A stretch of DNA of 64,000 nt from Allosaccharopolyspora coralli (GTDB lineage: Bacteria > Actinomycetota > Actinomycetes > Mycobacteriales > Pseudonocardiaceae), in the NCBI RefSeq assembly GCF_009664835.1, contig NZ_CP045929.1, forward strand, positions 1,984,001-2,048,000, in the 5' to 3' direction. The notes beneath the pieces are model-generated. The model did no database searches. It was not told the origin of the DNA and was given only the letters and a program-made list of their open reading frames with translations. The translations under genes and the position numbers were made by a program. The first letter of the stretch is position 1. Every line of letters begins with the position of its first letter. Positions 36,828-47,894 of the stretch are shown here, piece by piece.

Positions 36828-37655
36828 TCAGGTCAGTCGAGTCGTGCGCAGGGCCAACGCTCCGGCCGCGCACCCCCAAGCGGCCAGCACCGCGACCGGC
36901 ACCCAGCCTGGCCCCGCTCCGAGACGCAGCGTCCCTTCCAGCGCCTCGGCCAGCGCACCCGAGGGCAGCAGCCGCGCGATCTGCTCGAGCGGCCCGGGCA
37001 GCTCGGACGCGGGCAGTGCCAGTCCGCCCGCCAGCAGCAGGACGAACCAGATCGCGTTCGCGAGCGCGAGCACGATCTCGGCCCGCAGGGCACCCCCCAC
37101 CAGAACACCGGCAGCGCCGAATGCCAGCGTACCGAGCACGAGCACCGGCGCAGCCGTGAGCACGTCCACCGGTTGCGGCGACCAGCCGAGGGCGAGCGCC
37201 GTGAGGCCGAGCACCACGACCTGCAGGACGACGACGAGCAGGGTCGCCAGCACCCGGCCCGAGATCAGCGTCCACGTCGGCAACGCGGTCGCCAACAGGC
37301 GTTTGAGCACCCCGTACCGGCGGTCGAATCCGAGGGCGATCGCCTGTCCGGTGAAGGCCGTTGACATCACCCCGAGCGCCAGTACGCGCGGCATCACCGA
37401 GTCCACCCGGGGCTCGGGAACGTCGCCGATCGGTAGCGTGCTCAGGCCGACGAGCAGCGCCAGCGGGATGATCAGCGTGAGAAGTGCCTGCTCGCCGTGC
37501 CGGAGAATGAGCAGGGCCTCGACCTTGGTGTGCGCGGCGAGCATTCGCAGCGGGCGGCCACGGCCGGGGGCCGGCGAGAACGTGCCCGCCGGAAATCCGT
37601 CGTTGCCGCCGTTCTCGGTCGACAGCGCGGCGTCGCTGGTGGGGCCGGTGCTCAC
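36828..37655 (-). CDS. ABC-2 type exporter, membrane subunit
   Basis: About 275 residues if started at GTG 37655; the frame is open to 37784 and neither start has a strong ribosome-binding site. Six hydrophobic segments, from LLTLIIPLALLVGL through VPVAVLAAWGCAAGALAL, match ABC-2 permeases. It is encoded directly after the ATPase gene and forms one exporter with it. Substrate unknown; such pairs often give drug or lipid export. Confidence 0.87.
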   Translation of the reverse strand: MSTGPTSDAALSTENGGNDGFPAGTFSPAPGRGRPLRMLAAHTKVEALLILRHGEQALLTLIIPLALLVGLSTLPIGDVPEPRVDSVMPRVLALGVMSTAFTGQAIALGFDRRYGVLKRLLATALPTWTLISGRVLATLLVVVLQVVVLGLTALALGWSPQPVDVLTAAPVLVLGTLAFGAAGVLVGGALRAEIVLALANAIWFVLLLAGGLALPASELPGPLEQIARLLPSGALAEALEGTLRLGAGPGWVPVAVLAAWGCAAGALALRTTRLT

Positions 37656-37787
37656 CTCGGCACCGCCGACGGCACGGCGCCGCTCGCTCGTGGACGGCGG
37701 AAGAACGGTGCGGAAACGGCGGATCGGCGCATGAGGTCTCCAGTGTCCCACCGCGACCGTGCGCGCCGGGAGCCAGGTGCGCACCCG

Positions 37788-38729
37788 TCAGGAGCGGAGC
37801 CGGCGTCCGGTCAGTTCGAGAAAGACGTCCTCGAGGCTGCGCCGGGAGACCCGCAACTCCTGGGCGAGTACGCCGTGGCGTGCGCACCACGCGGTGACCG
37901 TCGAGACGACCTGCGGGTCGATGTCACCGCGCACCACGTACTCACCGGGACGGAGCTCGGTGGATTCGCAGCCTTCGGGCAGTGCGGTGACCAGCAGTTC
38001 GAGATCCAGCGCTGGGTCGGCGCGGAACCGCAGCTCGTTGTTCGCGCCGTTCGACGCCGTCAGTTCCGCGGGCGTCCCGTTCGCCACCGCCCTGCCGTGA
38101 TCGACGATGACGACATGATCGGCGAGCGACTCGGCCTCGTCCATGAGGTGCGTGGTGAGCACGACTGCCACCCCGTCCCGGCGCAGCGCCGACACGAGGT
38201 CCCACACCAGCCGCCGAGCCTGCGGGTCCATACCGGCGGTCGGCTCGTCGAGGAACACCAGCTCGGGCCTGCCGACGAGTGCGCACGCCAAGGACAGGCG
38301 CTGTTGCTGGCCGCCGGAGAGCCGCTTGTACGGGGTGCGCCCCACCGCACCCAGCCCGAGGACCTCCAGCAGCCACGCAGGATCCAACGGATCGGCTGTG
38401 CACGTGGCGACCAGCCGGAGCATTTCCTCGGCGTGCACCCCCGGGTACGCACCGCCGCCCTGCGGCATCACCCCGATGCGGGGGCGCAGCCTCGCGGCGT
38501 CGGTGGTCGGATCGAGCCCGAGTACCCGGACCTCGCCGGCGTCGGGGCGCAGGAATCCCTCGCAGACCTCCACGGTGGTCGTCTTGCCCGCTCCGTTCGG
38601 TCCCAGCAGGGCGAGTACCGAGCCGTGGGGCATCGCGAGGTCGAGACCGGAGACCGCCACGGTGCTGCCGTAGCGCTTCACCAGCCCACGCACGCTCAGC
38701 GCGACGTCCTCGGCAGTCACCGTGGACAC
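37788..38729 (-). CDS. ABC exporter ATP-binding protein
   Basis: 313 residues, GTG start. Walker A GPNGAGKTTT near residue 43, Q-loop MPQGGGAYPG, signature LSGGQQQRLSLA, Walker B LVFLDEPTAGMD and switch His in TTHLMDEAE are all intact. The C-terminal 80 residues are an accessory domain as in DrrA/CcmA-type exporters. Partner of the permease downstream. Confidence 0.95.
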   Translation of the reverse strand: MSTVTAEDVALSVRGLVKRYGSTVAVSGLDLAMPHGSVLALLGPNGAGKTTTVEVCEGFLRPDAGEVRVLGLDPTTDAARLRPRIGVMPQGGGAYPGVHAEEMLRLVATCTADPLDPAWLLEVLGLGAVGRTPYKRLSGGQQQRLSLACALVGRPELVFLDEPTAGMDPQARRLVWDLVSALRRDGVAVVLTTHLMDEAESLADHVVIVDHGRAVANGTPAELTASNGANNELRFRADPALDLELLVTALPEGCESTELRPGEYVVRGDIDPQVVSTVTAWCARHGVLAQELRVSRRSLEDVFLELTGRRLRS

Positions 38730-38824
38730 TCCGCGCGGCCGTCGCGGGTGTGGTGTGGCGCAGGCATCGTGCCGACGAACTCCTAGACTCCCGGATGCTC
38801 CGGCGAACGCCGGGCGTTCTCAGC

Positions 38825-40525
38825 CTAGGACGTGAGCGCGCTCGCCCCGCTCCGGGGCGGCCACAGCGACGGCACCTTGCCGCGCACCAACAGCAGGGTC
38901 AGCGCGAACGCGATGAGCGCGGCGGTGACGGAGAGCGGGAGCACGAACGCACGGAGCTCGAAGCCCGCCCCGGTCGGTTGCACCGACAGCGCGAGTACGG
39001 CACTGATCGCCACCGCGCCGAGCCGGAACCGGGTGTCGTGCACCGACAGCGCCAGCGGCACCAGCGCCCACAGCAGGTACCAGGGGTGCAGGACCGGGCC
39101 GAAGAGGGCGAGCGCGCCGAGCGTGATGCCCAGGCCGCGCATCGGGTCGATTCGGCCGTGGAAGGACGTCCACAGCAGGCGTAGGCAGATCCCGCCGATG
39201 AGGGCATAGCCGATCACCTTGGTGATGTTCAGCAACTGCTCGGTGTGGTTGCCCAGCCCGAACAGCATCCCGATCCCGCCGCCCGCGCCGGCGAGTCCGG
39301 TCAGCGGCGCCACCCACGTCTTGAGGCGGTTGGGCACGTCGAAAGTCTCCACCCAGCCGAGTCCCCATCCGCTGGTGACGGTGATGATCGTCATTCCCGC
39401 GAGGAAGACCGCGGTCAGGATCGCCGCGACCGTGAACAGGTCGCGATAGCGAGCGCCCCACAAGCGCGCCACGTAGATCCCGAAGAATCCGAGCGCGATG
39501 AACCCGGGCGGTTTGATCGCGCCTCCGATCACGAGCAGGGTCCCCGCCCCTATCAGCCCCCAGACGTTCGGGTAGCGCAGCCCGAGTTCGATGCCTGCCA
39601 GCATCACACCGACCAGCAGCGCTTCGTTGTGCATGCCGCTGACCACGTGGAAGAACACGAGCGGGTTCGCGGCACTGAGCCACAGCGCCGCGACGGGGTG
39701 CACTCCGCATCGCTCGGCGAGTCGGGGGATGGCCCAGATTGCGAGCCCGAGCCCGATGATCATGACGACCCGCCACAGCAGCACACCGAAGACGATGTTG
39801 TCCCCGACGATCGTGGCGATGCCGCGGCCGAACATCAGGAACAGCGGACCGTACGGGGCGGGTGTGTCCCGCCAGATGTTCGGGACGTTGCCAGTGAACG
39901 GATTGTCGACGCCGAGCGCGAAGGCGGGACCGAGCACGTAGGGGTCCAGGCCCCGCGCGGCGACCTCGCTCTGGGCGAGGTAGGCGTACATGTCGCGGCT
40001 GAACAGGGGAGGGGCGATCGCGAACGGGATCGCCCACATGATCACGGTGCGGTCGAGCTGAGAGCGCGAGACCATCCTCGCCCTGCCCGGCCAGGACAGG
40101 GAGCCGAGCCACAGCCAGGCGATGACGATCATGAGCATGCCGAGCCAGGCGCAGGCCATCGCCACGGTCGGGATGCGGGCGGGCAAGCCGATCAGGCGGA
40201 TGCCGGACAGCGGATTGTCGACCGGCGCGGCGCCCGCCCCGATGGCGCCGACACCGAGCATCAGCGCGCCGGTGGTCCCGAACCGGCGCACCACGTCGAG
40301 CTGGCGGCGTTCTCGGTGATCGAGTGGGCCGGGCTCGGGCGCGGTTCCCGCCGTGTCGTCGATGCGGCCGGCCGGTCCCGCTTCCCCGTGTCGGGTGACG
40401 GCTGTCGCCGCGCTCGACCCCTCGGACTCCTGCCGTGCGCCGTCGCGTCGTTCCTTGCCGGTCCCCTGGATCGGGGGCTGCGCTGTGCGTTCCCCGTCGC
40501 CGACCGTGTCACCACCTGCCGCCAC
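38825..40525 (-). CDS. mptB: Polyprenol-phosphomannose-dependent α-1,6-mannosyltransferase MptB
   Basis: About 566 residues if started at GTG 40525; the N-terminal 80 residues are hydrophilic and the exact start is uncertain. The body has at least twelve membrane helices, with the GT-C loop motif FSRDMYAYLAQSEVAARGLDPY after the second or third helix, and NPLVFFHVVSGMHNEALLVG. In mycobacteria and corynebacteria, MptB starts the mannan core of lipomannan. Position next to sufR equals Rv1459c-Rv1460. Divergent from sufR. A small hairpin (38805-38819) follows its stop. Confidence 0.92.
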   Translation of the reverse strand: MAAGGDTVGDGERTAQPPIQGTGKERRDGARQESEGSSAATAVTRHGEAGPAGRIDDTAGTAPEPGPLDHRERRQLDVVRRFGTTGALMLGVGAIGAGAAPVDNPLSGIRLIGLPARIPTVAMACAWLGMLMIVIAWLWLGSLSWPGRARMVSRSQLDRTVIMWAIPFAIAPPLFSRDMYAYLAQSEVAARGLDPYVLGPAFALGVDNPFTGNVPNIWRDTPAPYGPLFLMFGRGIATIVGDNIVFGVLLWRVVMIIGLGLAIWAIPRLAERCGVHPVAALWLSAANPLVFFHVVSGMHNEALLVGVMLAGIELGLRYPNVWGLIGAGTLLVIGGAIKPPGFIALGFFGIYVARLWGARYRDLFTVAAILTAVFLAGMTIITVTSGWGLGWVETFDVPNRLKTWVAPLTGLAGAGGGIGMLFGLGNHTEQLLNITKVIGYALIGGICLRLLWTSFHGRIDPMRGLGITLGALALFGPVLHPWYLLWALVPLALSVHDTRFRLGAVAISAVLALSVQPTGAGFELRAFVLPLSVTAALIAFALTLLLVRGKVPSLWPPRSGASALTS

Positions 40526-40589
40526 CCCGGTCAGCGTAATCGGGTGACTCAGGTCTCCTCCGGGGCCCGCACCTAGGCGCTGTCGGACC

Positions 40590-40609
40590 AAATAGGTAAC
40601 ATCAGTGTT
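40590..40609 (+). promoter_or_regulatory. Candidate sufR promoter and operator
   Basis: An AT-rich patch, AAATAGGTAACATCAGTGTT, ends at the sufR start codon. TAGGTAACAT could be a -10 element giving a leaderless or near-leaderless mRNA. AACA-tcag-TGTT (40598-40609) is a small inverted repeat where SufR could bind to repress its own operon. Read by eye only. Confidence 0.35.
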
Positions 40610-41461
40610 GTGAAAAACGTCGGGACGTCGACACCGGCCGGGGCGGCCACCGAGGGTGCCCCGGTCAGTGACCCTGCGCTGCAGCAGGGTTCCGCCCCCG
40701 CGCCGGTACCGGGCGGTGGCGGTGACGGACGTACCCGGCGGGCGGTGGCACGGTTGCTCCTGGAGCAGGGACCGATCACCGCGGCGGCGGTCGCCGACGA
40801 ACTCGGAGTGAGTCCCACCGCGGTGCGCAGGCACCTGGACGCGCTGGTGTCCGAAGGTGAGGCCTGCACTCGGGAGGCGTCGACGCGGGCCCGTCGCGGA
40901 CGTGGCCGACCCGCCAAGCTGTTCCTGCTCACCGAGGCGGGCCGGGCGCGGTTCGGGCACGCCTACGACGACCTCGCGGTCGCCGCACTGCGCTACCTCG
41001 CCGAGAACGCGGGCGAGGACGCCGTCCGTTCGTTCGCCGAGCGGCGGATGACCGCCCTCGTCGAGCACCACAAGGAGGCACTGGAGGCGGCCACCACGAC
41101 CGTCGACCGTGCCGAGGTGCTCGCGCAGGCCCTCTCGCGGGAGGGCTACGCTGCCTCGACGAGGACGGTCGGCAGTGGCGAGCAGCTCTGCCAGCACCAC
41201 TGCCCGGTGGCACACGTCGCTGCGGACTTCCCGCAGCTGTGTGAGGCCGAGACGGCGGCGTTCGCCGAAGTTCTCGGCACCCACGTGCAGCGGCTGGCCA
41301 CGATCGCCAACGGTGACGCGGCCTGCACCACGCACGTGCCTCTCGCCCGGTCCGAAGGACCGGCGGGCAACCGTTCGACACACCACCAGAACTCTGGAGG
41401 TCCGGACCCGACGGACCGACAGGAGACCGCCCCGATTCCTGATGGAGGGGAGCCCGTATGA
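40610..41461 (+). CDS. sufR: Iron-sulfur-sensing repressor SufR
   Basis: 283 residues, GTG start. A winged HTH at about residues 45-85 ([24 protein letters not shown]) is followed by a basic wing. Cys194, Cys198 and Cys211 (LCQHHCPV...LCEAE) are in place to hold a 4Fe-4S cluster, as in cyanobacterial and mycobacterial SufR. The holo-form represses suf; cluster loss derepresses it. The stop overlaps the sufB start (ATGA), so it heads the operon. Confidence 0.95.
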   Translation: MKNVGTSTPAGAATEGAPVSDPALQQGSAPAPVPGGGGDGRTRRAVARLLLEQGPITAAAVADELGVSPTAVRRHLDALVSEGEACTREASTRARRGRGRPAKLFLLTEAGRARFGHAYDDLAVAALRYLAENAGEDAVRSFAERRMTALVEHHKEALEAATTTVDRAEVLAQALSREGYAASTRTVGSGEQLCQHHCPVAHVAADFPQLCEAETAAFAEVLGTHVQRLATIANGDAACTTHVPLARSEGPAGNRSTHHQNSGGPDPTDRQETAPIPDGGEPV

Positions 41462-42912
41462 CTGCCGCTGCCGAGCAGCGACCCACCACGGCGCCCGACG
41501 GCCAGCTGACCCAGGAAGAAACCCTGGCGTCACTGGGCAACTACGAGTACGGCTGGGCCGACCCGGACGTCGCCGGTGCGAGCGCTCGCCGAGGCCTCAA
41601 CGAGGACGTTGTCCGGGAGATCTCGGAGAAGAAGGGCGAGCCCGAGTGGATGCTCGAACAGCGTCTGAAGGCGCTGCGGTTGTTCGAGCGCAAGCCGATG
41701 CCCAACTGGGGTGCCGACCTGTCGGGGATCGACTTCGACAACATCAAGTACTTCGTCCGTTCCACCGAGGAGCAGGCCCAGACCTGGGACGACCTGCCGG
41801 AGGACATCAAGAACACCTACGACAAGCTGGGCATCCCGGAGGCGGAGAAGCAGCGCCTCGTCGCGGGCGTGGCCGCCCAGTACGAGTCGGAGGTCGTCTA
41901 CCACCAGATCCGTGAGGACCTCGAGGAGCAGGGTGTCCAGTTCCTGGACACCGACACGGCCCTGCGGGAGCACCCGGAGATCTTCAAGGAGTACTTCGGG
42001 TCGGTCATTCCGGCCGGGGACAACAAGTTCTCCGCGCTGAACACCTCGGTCTGGTCGGGCGGGTCGTTCATCTACGTCCCCAAGGGCGTGCACGTCGACA
42101 TCCCGCTGCAGGCCTACTTCCGCATCAACACCGAGAACATGGGCCAGTTCGAGCGCACGCTCATCGTCGTCGACGAGGGTGCCTACGTGCACTACGTCGA
42201 GGGCTGCACGGCTCCGATCTACTCCAGCGACTCGCTGCACTCGGCGGTCGTGGAGATCGTGGTCAAGAAGAACGCGCGCTGCCGCTACACGACGATCCAG
42301 AACTGGTCGAACAACGTCTACAACCTGGTCACCAAACGCGCCAAGGCCGAAGAGGGCGCCACCATGGAGTGGGTCGACGGCAACCTCGGCTCCAAGGTGA
42401 CCATGAAGTACCCGTCGGTGTTCCTCATGGGCGAGCACGCCAAGGGCGAGGTGCTCTCGGTGGCCTTCGCCGGTGAGGGCCAGCACCAGGACGCCGGCGC
42501 GAAGATGGAGCACATGGCTCCCCACACCTCCTCGACGATCACGTCGAAGTCGATCGCCCGGGGTGGTGGCCGCACGTCCTACCGCGGTCTGGTCAAGGTC
42601 GCCAAGCGCGCCAACCACTCGTCCTCCTCGGTCGTGTGCGACGCGTTGCTGGTCGACAACGTGAGCCGTTCGGACACATACCCGTACGTCGACATTCGTG
42701 TGGACGACGTGTCCATGGGTCACGAGGCCACCGTGTCCAAGGTCAGCGAGGACCAGCTGTTCTACCTGATGCAGCGTGGTCTGACCGAGGAAGAGGCCAT
42801 GTCGATGGTCGTCCGCGGGTTCGTCGAGCCCATCGCGCGCGAACTCCCGATGGAGTACGCGCTGGAACTGAATCGCCTGATCGAGCTGCAGATGGAAGGG
42901 TCCGTTGGCTGA
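41458..42912 (+). CDS. sufB: Fe-S assembly scaffold SufB
   Basis: 484 residues. SufB forms the SufBC2D scaffold where Fe-S clusters are assembled. Family blocks [48 protein letters not shown], and the C-terminal REDQ-type region ([26 protein letters not shown]) are clear. No intein is present, unlike the M. tuberculosis SufB. It overlaps sufD by 8 nt. Confidence 0.97.
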   Translation: MTAAAEQRPTTAPDGQLTQEETLASLGNYEYGWADPDVAGASARRGLNEDVVREISEKKGEPEWMLEQRLKALRLFERKPMPNWGADLSGIDFDNIKYFVRSTEEQAQTWDDLPEDIKNTYDKLGIPEAEKQRLVAGVAAQYESEVVYHQIREDLEEQGVQFLDTDTALREHPEIFKEYFGSVIPAGDNKFSALNTSVWSGGSFIYVPKGVHVDIPLQAYFRINTENMGQFERTLIVVDEGAYVHYVEGCTAPIYSSDSLHSAVVEIVVKKNARCRYTTIQNWSNNVYNLVTKRAKAEEGATMEWVDGNLGSKVTMKYPSVFLMGEHAKGEVLSVAFAGEGQHQDAGAKMEHMAPHTSSTITSKSIARGGGRTSYRGLVKVAKRANHSSSSVVCDALLVDNVSRSDTYPYVDIRVDDVSMGHEATVSKVSEDQLFYLMQRGLTEEEAMSMVVRGFVEPIARELPMEYALELNRLIELQMEGSVG

Positions 42913-44104
42913 GATGACGGAGTCGACACTCGAAACGTCCGGCCAGCACGGCCTCGACGAGCACTCCCACGGGGGGACCGCGGTCCCGCAGTCCTCCCGT
43001 GGGCAGCGCTTCACCTCCTACGACGTGGACGCCTTCGAGGTGCCCGGCGGCCGGGAGGAGGACTGGCGTTTCACGCCGATGAAGCGCCTGCACGATCTGC
43101 ACACCGGCGACGCCTCGGCGACCGGTTCGATCACGGTCGAGGTCGACGCGGGTACGGAGACCACGGTCGAGACCGTGGGGCGCGACGACGCGCGACTCGG
43201 CGACGGTGGCGTGCCGTCCGACCGCATCGGCGCGCAGGCGTGGAGTTCGTTCACCGAGGCCACGGTCGTCACGGTCGGCAAGGACACCCGGCCGGAGAAC
43301 CCGATCAGCGTCACGGTGCACGGCCCGGGTGAGGGCCAGCTCGCCTACGGCCACCTGCAGATCCGTGCGGAGATGTTCGCCGAGGCGACGGTCGTCGTGG
43401 ACTACCGCGGTACCGGCGTGCTGGCCGACAACATCGAGCTCGTCGCCGAGGACAACGCGCGGCTGTCGGTGGTGTCCGTGCACGACTGGCAGGACAGCGC
43501 CACCCAGGTCTCCGCCGAGCACTGCTCGGTCGGCAGGGACGCGGTGTTCCGCCACCTGGCGGTCACCCTCGGCGGTGACCTGGTGCGGGTGAACACGACG
43601 CTGAACTACCGGGACAAGGGCGGTGACGCCGAACTGCTCGGCGTGTACTTCGCCGACTCCGGCCAGCACCTCGAGCACCGGATGCTCGCCGACCACTCGC
43701 AGCCGAACTGCCGCAGCAACGTGACCTACAAGGGCGCGCTGCAGGGAGCCTCGGCGCACACGGTGTGGATCGGTGACGTGCTGATTCGCGCCGCGGCCGA
43801 GGGCACCGAGACCTTCGAGCTGAACCGGAACCTGGTGCTGACCGAGGGCGCGCGCGCCGACTCGGTGCCGAACCTCGAGATCGAGACCGGCGAGATCGCC
43901 GGCGCCGGTCACGCCAGCGCCACCGGCCGGTTCGACGACGAGCAGCTGTTCTACCTGCAGGCGCGGGGAATCCCGGAGGACCAGGCCCGGCGTCTGGTCG
44001 TACGCGGCTTCTTCGGCGAGATCCTGCAGAAGATCACCGTGCCCGAGGTGCGGGAGCGCCTCGAGAACGCGATCGAAGAGGAACTGAACGCGATCGGCGC
44101 CTGA
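42905..44104 (+). CDS. sufD: Fe-S assembly protein SufD
   Basis: 399 residues with a TTG start at 42905 inside the end of sufB; ATG 42914 is an alternative. AAGGG lies 4 nt before the TTG. SufD is the SufB paralogue in the scaffold. Motifs: [34 protein letters not shown] and the shared C-terminal [27 protein letters not shown]. Confidence 0.95.
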   Translation: MAEMTESTLETSGQHGLDEHSHGGTAVPQSSRGQRFTSYDVDAFEVPGGREEDWRFTPMKRLHDLHTGDASATGSITVEVDAGTETTVETVGRDDARLGDGGVPSDRIGAQAWSSFTEATVVTVGKDTRPENPISVTVHGPGEGQLAYGHLQIRAEMFAEATVVVDYRGTGVLADNIELVAEDNARLSVVSVHDWQDSATQVSAEHCSVGRDAVFRHLAVTLGGDLVRVNTTLNYRDKGGDAELLGVYFADSGQHLEHRMLADHSQPNCRSNVTYKGALQGASAHTVWIGDVLIRAAAEGTETFELNRNLVLTEGARADSVPNLEIETGEIAGAGHASATGRFDDEQLFYLQARGIPEDQARRLVVRGFFGEILQKITVPEVRERLENAIEEELNAIGA

Positions 44105-44184
44105 GCGCCTGCATCCCGCCGCCGGCCCATGGCCGCAAGGCGGCACCCGAGCTTTCACCGAACACCAGGAGAACGAGACAGACG

Positions 44185-46265
<2,081 letters not shown>

Positions 46266-46276
46266 GAGGAGGGGCG

Positions 46277-46738
46277 ATGCAGCTCGAGCAGATGTATCAG
46301 GAAATCATCCTCGATCACTACCGCAATCCGCACCTGCGCGGGCTGCGGGACCCGTTCGACGCGGAGTCGTTCCAGGTCAACCCGACCTGCGGGGACGAGG
46401 TCACGCTTCGGGTCCGGCTGGAGGGCTCCGGCATGGACGCCGTGGTGCAGGATGTCTCCTACGACGGGCAGGGCTGCTCGATCAGCCAGGCGGCGACGTC
46501 GGTGCTCACCGATCTCGTCGTCGGCCGGTCCGTCAAGGAGGCGCTGACGACGCAGGCCGCGTTCACCGAGCTGATGCACGGCCGCGGCCAGGTCGAACCC
46601 GACGAGGATGTCTTGGACGACGGCATCGCCTTTGCCGGGGTCGCGAAGTACCCGATGCGGGTGAAGTGTGCTCTGCTGGGGTGGATGGCTTTCAAGGACG
46701 CCCTGTCCCGAGTTGTCGACGAGGTGGAAACTTCATGA
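46277..46738 (+). CDS. sufU: Zinc-dependent sulfurtransferase SufU
   Basis: 153 residues, ATG after GAGAGGAGGGG. SufU accepts sulfur from SufS by zinc-ligand swapping. Conserved NPTCGDEV, DGQGCSISQAATSVL and RVKCALLGW give the three Cys and Asp zinc ligands. It overlaps sufT by 4 nt. Confidence 0.95.
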   Translation: MQLEQMYQEIILDHYRNPHLRGLRDPFDAESFQVNPTCGDEVTLRVRLEGSGMDAVVQDVSYDGQGCSISQAATSVLTDLVVGRSVKEALTTQAAFTELMHGRGQVEPDEDVLDDGIAFAGVAKYPMRVKCALLGWMAFKDALSRVVDEVETS

Positions 46739-47157
46739 GCAGTCAGGACCAGACTCAGGTGGCGGAGCAGGACGAGTCCGAGGACGTGCAGCGGGGCGCC
46801 GCCGGCATGCCCGAGGTCGCGCCGAGCGCCGAGACCGCGTCCGTGGAGGACGTGGAGGAAGCGATGCGGGACGTCGTCGACCCCGAGCTGGGGATCAATG
46901 TCGTGGACCTCGGCTTGGTGTACGGCGTGCACGTGGAGCAGGACAACACGGCGACGATCGACATGACGTTGACGTCGGCGGCCTGCCCACTCACCGACGT
47001 GATCGAGGAGCAGGCGCGCAGCGCCCTGTGCGGCGGCCCCGGTGGCGGGCTCGTCGGCGACATGCGCATCAACTGGGTGTGGATGCCGCCGTGGGGCCCG
47101 GAGAAGATCACCGACGACGGTCGCGAGCAACTACGCGCTCTCGGCTTCACCGTCTGA
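46735..47157 (+). CDS. sufT: SufT/MIP18-family Fe-S maturation protein
   Basis: 140 residues from ATG 46735. DUF59 domain with VVDPELGINVVDLGLVYGV near residues 45-65 and the cysteine in LTSAACPLTD. It acts in late Fe-S protein maturation. The first 38 residues are acidic and low-complexity. The stop codon coincides with the left end of palindrome B-prime. Confidence 0.92.
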   Translation: MSSQDQTQVAEQDESEDVQRGAAGMPEVAPSAETASVEDVEEAMRDVVDPELGINVVDLGLVYGVHVEQDNTATIDMTLTSAACPLTDVIEEQARSALCGGPGGGLVGDMRINWVWMPPWGPEKITDDGREQLRALGFTV

Positions 47158-47255
47158 GAACTCCTTCAGTAGGTTTTGCGCGGTGGTCCGTGGCGGAACT
47201 GCGTACGTCGTGAGTGTCAGCGGCTTCGCCGCTGACACTCACGACGACAGCTCAT
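47155..47255. repeat. Deleted family B element (B-prime) with 18-bp hairpin
   Basis: It starts TGAGAACTCC, where TGA is the sufT stop, and keeps GTGGTCCGTGGCGGAAC, but lacks the large stem of B1-B3. It then has the tail hairpin GTCGTGAGTGTCAGCGGC-ttc-complement at 47207-47245 (18-bp perfect stem, 3-nt loop) and ends ACGACGACAGCTC. Between sufT and the convergent DUF1697 gene it could work as a bidirectional terminator. Confidence 0.85.
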
Positions 47256-47265
47256 CCTGCGGGGC

Positions 47266-47802
47266 TCAGTCCGCGGTGAGGGCGTGGAGCTTGTGGACGG
47301 TGCGCCAGTTGCGTGCCGTGGCCACGACTCCGAGGCGGGCGAGGAACGACGTTCCGAGCTTCGTCCGGGCGGAACCGTTCGGATAATGCAGGTACATCTC
47401 CCGCCCCACGACGGCGAAACGTGCTGATTCGCCCGATGGCACGTTCAACGCGTCCACGACGTCGGGTGCTGGCTCCTTCCCGAGAAACGCCACGTGGAGT
47501 TTCGCCGGGTCGTGCTCGTCGTACATGAACGGGTTGGCGCGCAGCACCGCTTCGAGGTCCGAGTGGCTGCGGACGATGACGGCCGAGGTGACTCCGAGGT
47601 CTCGTTCGATCCGCGCCTGCGACTCCCGCGCGATCTCGTCGAGGTCAGCACGATCCGAGCGGAACACCACGTTGCCGCTGCGAATGTAGGTGCTGACCTC
47701 CTGGTGCCCGAGCGCGGTGAACACGGTACGCAGCTCGGCCATGTCGACCTTGTTCGCCGGACCGAGATTGATCCCGCGCAGCAGCGCGACACAACACGAC
47801 AC
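47266..47802 (-). CDS. DUF1697 family protein
   Basis: 178 residues from GTG at 47802; the product then begins CCVALLRGINLGPANKVDMAELR, the family signature. It continues with VSTYIRSGNVVFRS and ends with the typical ATARNWRTVHKLHAL. Function unknown; DUF1697 proteins are small cytoplasmic proteins widespread in actinobacteria. A 47-bp palindrome lies upstream. Confidence 0.9.
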   Translation of the reverse strand: MSCCVALLRGINLGPANKVDMAELRTVFTALGHQEVSTYIRSGNVVFRSDRADLDEIARESQARIERDLGVTSAVIVRSHSDLEAVLRANPFMYDEHDPAKLHVAFLGKEPAPDVVDALNVPSGESARFAVVGREMYLHYPNGSARTKLGTSFLARLGVVATARNWRTVHKLHALTAD

Positions 47803-47836
47803 GCCCCGAGTCTCGCACGGCCCCCGACAGAACGAG

Positions 47837-47883
47837 GCGAACGGCACTTTCGCCTCGTGTGGTGGGGCGAGAGTGCCGTTCGC
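47837..47883. repeat. Single 47-bp palindrome, family C
   Basis: GCGAACGGCAC at 47837-47847 and GTGCCGTTCGC at 47873-47883, with inner TTTCGCC/GGGCGA. It has the same length and arms as the four units at 23.5 kb. It lies between the EAL-GGDEF gene stop and the DUF1697 gene start. Confidence 0.85.
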
Positions 47884-47894
47884 CCCAAGGTCGT

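Noticed and set aside
40526-41533. N-terminal extension of MptB to 902 residues
   Set aside because: It would run antisense through sufR and into sufB, and the extra sequence has no family similarity; a start near 40525 is more sensible.
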